From positions 17,747,542-17,811,541 of the forward strand of contig NC_074728.1 in the NCBI RefSeq assembly GCF_947242115.1: a stretch of 64,000 nucleotides of DNA. The letters run 5' to 3'. Shown piece after piece: positions 54,665 through 64,000 of the stretch. The translations under genes were made by a program, and so were the position numbers. This DNA is from Biomphalaria glabrata. Its lineage: Eukaryota; Mollusca; Gastropoda; Planorbidae. The notes beneath the pieces are model-generated. The model made no database searches and was not told where the DNA came from. It saw only the letters and a list, made by a program, of their open reading frames with translations. How positions within the stretch are numbered: position 1 is the stretch's first letter; the number at the start of each line of letters is the position of its first letter.

Positions 54665-54745
54665 AAAAGGTTCTACGACTTGAATTCGATCTCGAGAGAT
54701 CAAGCCTCATCAAGCCGATACACTAACCACTGTGCCAGCGAATTA
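54665..54745 (-). mobile_element. tRNA-like SINE head
   Basis: The reverse strand has 'gctggcacagtggttagtgt' (A box layout) and 'gagatcgaattcaagtcg' (B-box-like) about 35 bp on. No body recognised. Confidence 0.45.
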
Positions 54746-54950
54746 CTTATAAAAATAGATTTCATGGATATCTATTTTTGGTTTCAAAATTTAAGCACTA
54801 GGTATAAGGGGGACTCTTTAAATGTGAAACTTAGGATCCTTCTGTAGCATCTCAATTCCAAAAACTCACAAGCATAAGCCACTGCAGAAACTAATCCCTA
54901 AATAATTCAATAAATCACAGGAATCCAACGTATTGTGTATTATCCTTTAC

Positions 54951-55090
54951 CTTGATTGCAAGAGACGTTAACAATTTATATCCGTCAATGCAGCTACTGC
55001 ATGCCCCTGTCTTCTTATCGCATGGGTAGACACAGTTAGGACAAATCTTGGAGCAATTGAATCCCCAGTGACCATGAGGACACGCATTTA
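54951..55090 (-). CDS. EGF-like domain exon (multi-EGF family)
   Basis: The reverse strand encodes CPHGHWGFNCSKICPNC, then VYPCDKKTGACSSCIDGYK. The spacing of Cys and the WG-x-NC motif fit the laminin/MEGF-type EGF repeats common in snail receptor-like proteins. A strong donor (AAG|GTAAAG) ends the exon at 54951. No AG acceptor is visible for at least 40 bp before the first Cys, so the exon could be a decayed remnant or part of a longer exon. Calcium-binding residues are absent. Confidence 0.5.
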
Positions 55091-55640
55091 ATGTAATAAA
55101 AAAAATGTTATGAAATATCATAATAAAAATAGTATTCAAAGATCTATATAAAATAATAGAATAGATTGATATTTAAATAGTTATCGTGGAAAAAAAACGA
55201 TTAAAGATTGTTTGTGTTTTCACATAAACTCGTAGGCGACCACACACAACTAAGAGGCTTTTCTTATATTTGGTACTTCAAAAATAGTTTGCTAATTACT
55301 AGTATATATAATTTTCTTTTTCGCTCAAGACTTTGGACGAGAAGAAGAAGTAAAGGAAAGATCACTCTCTTATTTCTGCGGATAGAGTTATCCCTCTTTA
55401 TTAAACAAGTTACAGTCGCTGCTAACTGGAACTTCTTGCTAATGATAGTCTTTGCTGTCACATTGATGCTTCTCGGTATAAGACTCAATACGAACGATTG
55501 CCACATAACTCAACCGCCACACCGCAGTCCCATAAGTCACCCTCTGGAGTCTAGCAACCACTTACAACTGTGACTCTCGCTTCAAAAAACCCCTACACAC
55601 AAATCGCCAACCTTTTTTCCTTTGCTCACGCCAACACTTG

Positions 55641-56789
55641 ACCTGCGACGTCGCGACCTGTGGGCAGTTTTCACATAGGCATAGGTCTGACGTAACGACC
55701 TGTGACGTAACAACGAGCTTTTAGTCTAAACTAAACAAAAGGTCTGACGTCAGACGTGACAACAAGCTATTAGTCTAAACTAAACAAAAGGTCTGACGTC
55801 AGACGTGACAACAAGCTATTAGTCTAAACTAAACAAAAGGTCTGACGTCAGACGTGACAACAAGCTATTAGTCTAAACTAAACAAAAGGTCTGACGTCAG
55901 ACGTGACAACAAGCTATTAGTCTAAACTAAACAAAAGGTCTGACGTCAGACGTGACAACAAGCTATTAGTCTAAACTAAACAAAAGGTCTGACGTCAGAC
56001 GTGACAACAAGCTATTAGTCTAAACTAAACAAAAGGTCTGACGTCAGACGTGACAACAAGCTATTAGTCTAAACTAAACAAAAGGTCTGACGTCAGACGT
56101 GACAACAAGCTATTAGTCTAAACTAAACAAAAGGTCTGACGTCAGACGTGACAACAAGCTATTAGTCTAAACTAAACAAAAGGTCTGACGTCAGACGTGA
56201 CAACAAGCTATTAGTCTAAACTAAACAAAAGGTCTGACGTCAGACGTGACAACAAGCTATTAGTCTAAACTAAACAAAAGGTCTGACGTCAGACGTGACA
56301 ACAAGCTACTAGTCTAAACTAAACAAAAGGTCTGACGTCAGACGTGACAACAAGCTACTAGTCTAAACTAAACAAAAGGTCTGACGTCAGACGTGACAAC
56401 AAGCTATTAGTCTAAACTAAACAAAAGGTCTGACGTCAGACGTGACAACAAGCTATTAGTCTAAACTAAACAAAAGGTCTGACGTCAGACGTGACAACAA
56501 GCTATTAGTCTAAACTAAACAAAAGGTCTGACATCAGACGTGACAACAAGCTACTAGTCTAAACTAAACAAAAGGTCTGACGTCAGACTTGACAACAAGC
56601 TACTAGTCTAAACTAAACAAAAGGTCTGACGTCAGACGTGACAACAAGCTATTAGTCTAAACTAAACAAAAGGTCTGACGTCAGACGTGACAACAAGCTA
56701 TTAGTCTAAACTAAACAAAAGGTCTGACGTCAGACGTGACAACAAGCTATTAGTCTAAACTGCCCACAGGTTGCGATGTCGCAGGTCAT
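55641..56789. repeat. Palindrome minisatellite (49-bp units) between inverted repeats, copy B
   Basis: Regular units run from 55741 to the one at 56721 (21 in all), after one diverged unit. Most are identical over 49 bp; a few have 'ctactag' for 'ctattag' and two carry a change inside the palindrome ('gacatcagac', 'cagacttgac'). The same inverted repeats as in copy A flank it. The near-identity of units points to recent expansion or homogenisation. Confidence 0.92.
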
Positions 56790-57023
56790 TGTTCAGGCCT
56801 TACATAATGATTGGTCAACTCGCTATTCTCTTCTTTCAATGGGCCGGAAGCCCTATCCCTCCTTTATATCAATTATGTCTCGGCCTGGTACTAAACGGCG
56901 TGCTGGTGCGCACCTTAAATACCAGTGCAGAAGCAGTGCTACAACAATATTATACCAATAACTGAAGCGTTAATTATAAGCATTTGGCATTGGCTTTGTT
57001 TTGTGTGTGAATAGGCCTACTAC

Positions 57024-57294
57024 TAAGAAGTGGGAAGTGTGGTCGAGAGGCTAAGTACGCTTGAACTTGGCTTGACTATGAAGGGGGGCTCGAAGTTAGA
57101 GACAACCTACTTGAGCAGAGTTGTGTTTACTGAGCACCCAAAGGGAGCACGGAAAACCTTCTCCTAGATACACCCTCTCCACCCCACCCCCCTCCCCGGT
57201 CCACAAATGAGATTGGACCAAAGCGCTCTGAGCTTGCTATAAGCATGAAAGTAGCGCTATATAAAAGCAATAATTTATTTATTTATTATTTAAG
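57024..57294 (+). mobile_element. SINE family 2 inserted in copy B only
   Basis: The tRNA-like head 'gtggtcgagaggctaagtac' and pieces such as 'gattggaccaaagcgctctg' and 'agcatgaaagtagcgctata' match the reverse copy at 63715-63970. It is flanked by 'taag' on both sides and absent from the matching place in copy A (about 31198), so it inserted after the duplication. Confidence 0.85.
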
Positions 57295-57385
57295 ACACAA
57301 TCTATTCTTTGTGACGACTGTACTCCTCATTAATCTTCTGACTCGAAAAAAAAAGCTTTATTATTATTCTTTCTGACGTCTGCAG

Positions 57386-57547
57386 CTCTGGCACACGGAG
57401 CAAGGGGTGGTCACTCACGTAGGACGAGCACACAGTGACGACATCATCTGCTGCAGGCTGGGCTCCTGTTCCTCGCTCTTGGTGTCTGGGGGAAAGGATG
57501 GAACCATCTGTATCTGGGACCTGCCACAAGGTGCACTGCAAGGATAA
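57386..57547 (+). CDS. Orphan copy of the last CFAP52-like exon
   Basis: Encodes the same 53 residues as 31292-31453 (LWHTEQGVVTHVG... to GALQG) with the acceptor and stop kept. Only two differences were found by eye, both silent. It could be spliced from exon 13 as a more distal alternative last exon, or be an unused duplicate. The matching upstream exons are not present here. Confidence 0.75.
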   Translation, partial: LWHTEQGVVTHVGRAHSDDIICCRLGSCSSLLVSGGKDGTICIWDLPQGALQG

Positions 57548-60007
57548 AGACTAGACTGGGACTGGCTTTTCATAGTTTTAAATATTTATTATATTTTTGG
57601 ATTGTGGGGGGGGGGGGGGGGAGAGGGGGTTAGAGAACTGGAAGGCTAACTACAAACGATTTTTATTTCTTTACTAGCTCAAAATTATCGCTTTTCTTTT
57701 CCACTATATGATTGTACAGTAGTCATAAAAATTATTACAAGCTTGTGCTCTCTTTTTTTAGTTTTAGACTTTACTGTGCTAGACAATGTTGATTGTTTAA
57801 AAAATTGAGATAGGCCTGAATAACTGACTTTAATTAGCTTTGTATAACATGCCAAGATGTTTTTAAGCTCTGTCAGGCTCTCTGAAATATGGTCGGATGC
57901 ATGATGAGCTATTTGCACATTTTCTGTGTTGAGATGAAAGATACCATATTTAATACTGTGTTAAGGAATAGCTTAAATTCACAAGGTACTAAACCTCTTG
58001 AGTGGCTGGTTATTTACTTCTCTACCATTAATTTAATTTAACTGAACTTAAAGAAAAATGTCTTCAACAAGTATGTCAATACAATGCAGCACTTAGCATG
58101 AGTCTTTCAGTGTACATAGCATGCCTTTACTTTATTATTTATAAAGAAAACATTTGTCACGCCTGTGTTAGCTGCTAGTATGAAGTCCTTTCTGTATTTT
58201 GTTGCCTGACAAACCAATATTGTCTAAATTAGATTTTAATTATGAATAGTATTTACAGAAAGCAATATGAACATTCAATTCTAATAAAAATACAATTTTT
58301 AAAGAATGATTGTTTTTCTGAAGTTTTTTGGGTTCTGAATTTTTCACTCAATCAGTTCCAGTCAAGGTTGTGATTTTATTTTGTTCTGGTAAGAATGTCA
58401 GGTCTACTACTTAAAAAGGGATGTGTGCCTGAGAGACCAAAACCTCTTGGCTATGGCTTGGCCACTTTAAAAAGGGGGCTTGAGTTTGGATCTAGAAGCT
58501 GCACTATATAAAGTAATTAGAAAAACAAACAACAACAAAACTTGTGAGTTAATTTAGATATTAATATGCACAAACTGTGGCAAACTTTGCTGATCCAGAA
58601 CTGCATTATTACAAAGCTTTATATCAGCTCACTCTGTCTGGTACAATATTCGTACATGTCATTTCTCCCACACCCAATCCTGGATGAAGTTGAAATTTTG
58701 CACAATTATTTCTTGTAACTGACAAAACAATGATCAATAAATTAAAATGAACCAATTAATTAATTGTTGATAATGATTTTTGGGGGTGGGGGGGGGGTAT
58801 TGGACAAGGAAAACATATTGTATATGACAGATGTGGCAGCATAAGTTGAATTATTCCCCTTTATACTTTTCCCTTTTAAGTTTGAAACTAACAAAATAGA
58901 GCTATGAAACCTCTTCTATTTTCATAAACACATCGCTGGCACTACGGTAGCTTGAGCTCTCAAGTTTGAATTCAAATCGTACACATTATTTTATATATAA
59001 TACATTTTAAAAGCTATCATGGTAACCTTCACCCAGATACCACCTTCTTTCTCTAAACTAATTGATACAATTACACTTAATATAAGCTTTGTTAAAAACA
59101 GAAGTATTTTTTATATTATTCATATTTAGTCAAACATCAATTCTGCTCCAACACAAATAAAACCTAAAGCTAGTGATTCACCTGGGCACATCCATTGTCA
59201 TTGGAGACAGGAGCCATGATATTATTAGTTAAGATGTTAACAAAAACAACAGTTTCACCCAAACATGAAACAATTTCCTAAAGACATTTGATCAGAGATT
59301 GGATGTGTACAACTTTTTACCAGACAGAGTGAAATGATATAACCTTTGTAATAAAAATGGATAAAGATCTGTACATAAAATGTGTGTTCAAAGTTGTTTT
59401 TTAGACTAAAGATGAACTTTTTGTTTATATTTAGAACACCTAGTTGATACATCAGATGACACACAAAGAAGAATTAGTAAGCAGTATTCTCATTTTAATT
59501 ACTTTTACCAGCAGAGTTTCCTCCCTTCTTGTGCTTATTTTCTAGAGATGTCTTAAGTGAGTGGTACAGTATGTGAAGTGACATAAACAGTTTCCTTCTA
59601 TACAAGTTCAGAGATTGACTAACTTAAGCTTTCATTTCTTTGATAATTATTAATTGTTCTTACTGACATAGAAGAGAAGAGCCCCTTCAGGAAATTGTAT
59701 CCGAAAGAGACACGATTAGGAATTTGGCGTGAAAAACTGTTTCCTAAAAAGGGAAACTTTTGCTTAGAGACAGTGACGTGATTATTAAACACAAGACTAG
59801 GATTTGTAGTGTAGCGAAAGTAAACACACAAGACTTCTGGCAGCTTTAGATAATTAACTTAGTGACATTGGAGGGTTTTCTTCATTGTGTATTAAACTTC
59901 TTGTTTGACGGGGTTCATCTGCGTAAAGTACCTTTATAGTGTTGGCCTTTCACCTGTGTCAATTGGTTTGCTTATTTGAGTGTTACTGCACAAGACACAG
60001 CCTGGAG

Positions 60008-60675
60008 GCACCTAACACATTTGAGACCCAGAGAAAAGCTACTGCAGATGTCAGGTACAGACTTAGACCCCTGACTGATAACAGTTTTGTTAGATGAGAA
60101 TAAATTTCAAGGACAATACCAAGTGACTGTGTAGTAACTAGAAATAATATACTTTTTCTTCATATTTAGCCTAAGCACCTAACACATTTGAGACCCAGAG
60201 AAAAGCTAATGCAGATGTCAGGTACAGACTTAGACCCCTGACTGATAACAGTTTTGTTAGATGAGAATAAATTTCAAGGACAATACCAAGTGACTGTGTA
60301 GTAACTAGAAATAATATACTTTTTCTTCATATTTAGCCTAAGCACCTAACACATTTGAGACCCAGAGAAAAGCTAATGCAGATGTCAGGTACAGACTTAG
60401 ACCCCTGTCTGATAACAGTTTTGTTAGATGAGAATAAATTTCAAGGACAATACCAAGTGACTGTGTAGTAACTAGAAATAATATACTTTTTCTTCATATT
60501 TAGCCTAAGCACCTAACACATTTGAGACCCAGAGAAAAGCTACTGCAGATGTCAGGTACAGACTTAGACCCCTGACTGATAACAGTTTTGTTAGATGAGA
60601 ATAAATTTCAAGGACAATACCAAGTGACTGTGTAGTAACTAGAAATAATATACTTTTTCTTCATATTTAGCCTAA
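60008..60675 (+). repeat. Four 167-bp tandem units with exon-like borders, copy B
   Basis: Units start at 60008, 60175, 60342 and 60509. The pattern of 'gctactg' (units 1 and 4) and 'gctaatg' (units 2 and 3) is the same as in copy A, so the four-unit state predates the duplication. See copy A for splice-like borders. Confidence 0.85.
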
Positions 60676-60890
60676 GCATATAAAAAAAAACAGTACTAGT
60701 AATATTTGTATTTACTGAGTAAATTATTAATTTGATAACTAAGATTTGAGATCTAAATCTGAATCTAAATTCCTGTTGTTGATACCCATGAAAATGTATT
60801 TCAAACCTCAAATTGGCTAAATTCTGTTTATATTTGTTTTTTGTATATAAAAAAAAAGTAATGTCAAATTGCTCTTGTTTCCCCTTGCAG

Positions 60891-60955
60891 CTTATGCAAA
60901 TGTAAAAACTGGTCTAGTCACACCAGCTGTACAAAACATACAGCTGAAACTATAA
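60891..60955 (+). CDS. Candidate terminal exon, function unknown
   Basis: A strong acceptor ('ctcttgtttccccttgcag', AG at 60889-60890) is followed by two bases of a split codon, then YANVKTGLVTPAVQNIQLKL and TAA at 60953-60955. A poly(A)-like 'aataaa' lies near 61039. The 52-bp open piece of the last 167-bp unit (ending PREKLLQMS plus one base) is in a phase that could join to it. A second frame of this exon is open too, so the reading is not certain. No family recognised. It points toward the MRPL9 gene (convergent). Confidence 0.35.
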
Positions 60956-61531
60956 ACTGATTGCATTTATTAAACTTTCTGTGCATATCTATCAATTTGA
61001 AAAGGTGTTGTTTTTTTTTTTTTTTGCTTTTAAAACTACAATAAAATTATTGCTATCAGAGAGGATGCTGTTGCAGACATTCCATGTTTAAAGCATCCCT
61101 AGAAAGCTTCACATACAATAAAACTTCTTTGTTTTCTCTTCAACAAATCTTGTTTCTGGCAGTGTCAGAGTAATGACAATAAGCTCATGTTTTTGTAACC
61201 ATCATGAAGATTTGTGTATGGTGTCATAAACAGGACATTTACCTCCTTTTTTGTTTTTAAAGTACAAGAAAACAAAGATCCAAGACTGGAATAGCAGCAA
61301 AATATTTAATAATAATAATTTTATAACAGTCTGTATAATTTACACATGAATTGCTAGGGAAGATATAATCATCTGCAACTACATACCTGTGATTGATTCA
61401 TTCATTCAATGTTTGTAATAAAATAAAATTTAAATGATGAACATGACTGCAATGTTAAGGCCGGAGCCACTACATCCAGTCAAGTCCACAATTGTCATTA
61501 ATTTCAAATTACATAGAAATTCTTAACTGTA

Positions 61532-63631
61532 TCATTTCTTAGGGATGACATATTTCTGTGAGATGGGAATAATGTTAGCTTTAACGTCTACAGACTCCAA
61601 GCCGTTGATCTGAAAAACATTTTTTTTTATTTTGTCAAAATAAGTTTTTATTTGTCTTTAGCAATATCTAGTTTAAAAACTTAATATTATTCTTAATTAT
61701 TTTAAAAATAAATTTCAGGTTAATTAACATAATTTGCCACTTTCTCAAGACTATGGCTGGTGTTTTAAAGTTATCATCTATATTACAATTATAATTAATT
61801 TTTTTTTTTAGCTTTGGTAGTAGAACATTTAAAAATTTGCAGAAACATTTTGATACATCTAAAACATAAGCAGGTATTTTTAAAAAAAGTTATAGAAATA
61901 GCTAAAACATTAGATGTTGAAATATCTAAAACATTAGATATTAAGCATCTAAACCATCAGATGTTGATACATCTAAAACTTTGTATCTGTCCTAACCAAT
62001 CTTAACAACCCTCACAAGCATGTCTCTACAAATGGTGTACTTACACAAACTTTCACTATCAATTCTTTGAATTCTTTTACTTCTTCTTCTGGTAAAACAA
62101 TGCATTCTTCTTGCAGTTCAACACCCTAAAGAAAGATTAGTCACAAATGTTGTCAAAGATCTTGGAAACAGCTAGAGTATTTCTTGCCTATTAACACTGG
62201 ATATCTTTTTAATAATAATATTTTTACCACCAGTAAGAGATAATGGATAATATTTAAGAAATCCACTACTCAAAATGCTTCTAATAATGGCATGAGTCTC
62301 AAATGACCTCTGACAACCAGTCCAACTCCTTTCCTTCACATGTAGCTCAGAATTCGGGTCCAGAGGAATTGTTAGCACAGAAGGAGATGTGCGGGAAAGC
62401 CTCTGGTGACTAAACCAGAAAGCTTTAGTCAGGATGTGGCTCACTAACCTTTGTTGGCTAGCCATCTACAAGAAAGAAAACTCTGAATTCAAACCTCCAA
62501 TGCCTTGCAGCTATATCCAAACATGGGAAAGGCTTAGTGAGTCAACCCTGATACAAAATCAGGAGCAGGTGACCCTAAAAGAACTTGAAGCACAATGTGC
62601 TACAATTTGGCAGATCCTGTGACACTGCTTTAGAAACTGGTGTGTGGGAAACAGCATTCCAACCACAGCCAATGCTAGGCTCTTAGCTCATGCACTAGAT
62701 GAGCCATAGTTGTCTTACAACTCAAGTTAGGACTGAAGGAGATTAATGAATGTCAAAAACAACAGTAACAAATAAAGACAGCTCTTTTAGACCTTGCAAA
62801 TCTATGGGAGAAGATGATGTAAAACTCTTTTTTTATGGCTGATGGTTAACAAAAGTATCATGTGTCAGCACAATGACAAGCTGATAACGGGCACGACATG
62901 GCCTAAATTGTGCCAATGTGCCTAAACTCAAACTGCCTTTACTTCCTCAACAAATGTCAAGTAGCTTCGAGTTGGGTGGACCTCAGGGGAAAACCTAAAT
63001 ATCCTAAACTTCACAATTACAGGATTCAAACTCAAGACCTCAGTTGAGAAGACAAGTGCTAACCAGTCAGCTGCTTCACCCCAATGATGCCAAGAGCTTG
63101 TGCTAATTAAATTTACAGTGAAAGATAATTAAAAAGCTAAAGATTTAAGTGCTAAATGGATTGTAACAAAATGACCAATAATAGACAAAAAAATAAGTAG
63201 AAGGCATGAACAAGCTTTCTCCTTTTAAAAGTTTTTTTTCATAGCATTTTCTTGATTTTTTTCAGTAATTTAAATACAAGAACAATGGTATAGTTTCTTG
63301 TTTGAAAATTGAAATGACTTTATGGAGAATTGAGAAAAAGAAACTGACCCCAAAACACCCCAATAGAAGAAAACTCAACTGCCTTATAGAATCTGAACAC
63401 CACTGCACAATTCATCTCAGATATAGGACTAATTATCTGAACCCTTGAAAGTGCTGAGAACGCAATAGAAGAATATAAAATTCATCTTAAGGGCCCAAGA
63501 AGTTTTACAAACTTTTTAGCCGTGCTCACCTGGATTCTAAACCCCACTTGGACATGTTCTTTGGTAAGTGTCCACTCTTCTTTATCATTCATTGGGATCT
63601 CAAGATTCATATGCGACAGTTCTTTTATAGC
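61532..63631 (-). CDS. MRPL9: Mitochondrial ribosomal protein bL9m, last three exons
   Basis: Part of the large subunit of the mitochondrial ribosome. Minus-strand exons in phase 0: 63631-63530 (34 codons), 62125-62045 (27 codons) and 61609-61532 (25 codons plus TGA). The peptide runs LEIPMNDKEEWTLTKEHVQV, GFRIQ, then GVELQEECIVLPEEEV, KELIVKVC, then INGLESVDVKANIIPISQKY and ends PKK. The order 'W-T-(L/I)...H(V/I)...F R...G V...E x I x L P...F x V x V x I N...V x V' fits animal bL9m C-terminal parts as I remember them. All three acceptors and donors are GT-AG. The 5' exons, with the mitochondrial targeting part, lie beyond the right edge. Confidence 0.72.
61850..61990. repeat. Short tandem of 'acatctaaaac(at)tagatgtt' words
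   Basis: Five to six imperfect 20-22-bp units ('atctaaaacattagatgttg' and variants) in the last intron of the MRPL9 gene. Each unit is partly self-complementary (acatcta/tagatgt). Confidence 0.7.
62170..62760. other. Unassigned intron sequence, probably repeat-derived
   Basis: Intron of the MRPL9 gene. Less AT-rich than its surroundings, with weak open frames on both strands and no motif I know. Probably a remnant of a mobile element. Confidence 0.35.
62790..63085 (-). mobile_element. Diverged SINE (family 1)
   Basis: Reversed tail ('tttagaccttgcaaatctat', 'gatgatgtaaaactc'), body ('gagttgggtggacctcaggg') and a degraded head ('aaccagtcagctgcttcacc'). A short extra piece near 62880-62925 ('gggcacgacatggcctaaat') is foreign to the family. 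MRPL9 intron. Confidence 0.7.
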
Positions 63632-63714
63632 CTGGAATTGTTTGATATTAACTTTACACACAGTTATAAAATAGTATTGACTAGAAAGAGTCAAAAGATT
63701 GTAATTTATTATTA

Positions 63715-63972
63715 TTATTATATTATTATTATAGCTTTTAAATAGCGCTACTTTCATGCTTATAGCATGCTCAGAGCGCTTTTGGTCCAATCTCATTTGT
63801 GGACCGGTGGGGGGGGAGGGGGTATCTAGGAGTTGGTTTTCCGTGCTGCCTTTAGGCGCTCAGTAAACACAACTCTGCCCGAGTCGGGTGTCGAACCTCG
63901 AGCCCCCTTCTAGGTAGCCAAGCCAAGCCAAGTTCAAGCGCACTTGGCCTCTCGACCACGCTTCCCACCCAT
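63715..63972 (-). mobile_element. SINE family 2, full-length
   Basis: The reverse strand starts 'gggaagcgtggtcgagaggc' (tRNA head), has 'gaggttcgacacccg' as a B box, and ends with a variable 'agcatgaaagtagcgctatt' tail and (TAA)n. Matches the copy at 57028-57290. Upstream intron of MRPL9. Confidence 0.82.
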
Positions 63973-64000
63973 ATGGTACTCAAAACCCAGCTGTGACATA

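Larger units (their letters stand above)
55393..60870 (+). repeat. Segmental duplication, copy B
   Basis: Second copy of 30175-34730, same orientation, about 25.2 kb downstream. It differs by more palindrome units (21 regular units against 8), a SINE at 57028-57290 and scattered substitutions. It carries no exon 1-13 of the CFAP52-like gene. Its right border is directly followed by a splice-acceptor-like sequence and the candidate exon at 60891. Confidence 0.93.

Noticed and set aside
61814-62005. Small plus-strand frame in the MRPL9 intron
   Set aside because: It is produced by a short tandem repeat and lies antisense within an intron.

Overview
The window looks like nuclear DNA of a heterobranch (probably freshwater pulmonate) gastropod. 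This is inferred from AT-rich DNA, small exons in long repeat-filled introns with GT-AG borders, many copies of a tRNA-derived SINE with the body seen in pond and ram's-horn snails, RNase-H-bearing I-group LINEs, and protein families typical of snails. I could run no search, so family names rest on motifs, and all exon joins were made by eye from splice signals and reading phase.

Left part (1-11000). SINEs and a TCTAGA-rich tract precede a two-exon plus-strand gene (4536-6677) for a trypsin-like serine peptidase; its intron holds a piggyBac-like MITE. A small minus-strand gene follows (8417-10075). Three phase-compatible exons give a signal-peptide-like segment and a cysteine-rich, possibly netrin-like domain. 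It has no ATG of its own in the exons I can see.

Centre (11003-31453). A 14-exon plus-strand gene encodes a 681-residue WD40 protein of the CFAP52/WDR16 family (inner junction protein of motile-cilium doublet microtubules). All phases agree. Its introns hold SINEs, MITEs, LINE pieces and many tandem arrays. One array is an expanded SINE tail, and one is a minisatellite of a perfect palindrome around TGACGTCA.

Right-centre (30175-60870). A segment of about 4.6 kb with the last CFAP52-like exon, its 3' flank, the palindrome array and a 4 x 167-bp array occurs twice in direct orientation (30175-34730 and 55393-60870). The 20.7 kb between the copies is almost all mobile DNA. It holds an RNase-H LINE and decayed LINE parts, a short LTR element with a SAP-domain gag-like ORF, an older LTR of the same family split by a MITE, a 2-kb solo LTR sitting in a 28-bp satellite, an A/C-rich tract and a hAT end. 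A minus-strand EGF-like exon and a cytoplasmic-tail-like terminal exon (54183-55090) lie just before the second copy.

Right end. A candidate plus-strand terminal exon (60891-60955) faces the last three exons of a minus-strand gene for mitochondrial ribosomal protein bL9m (MRPL9, 61532-63631), whose 5' part lies beyond the window.
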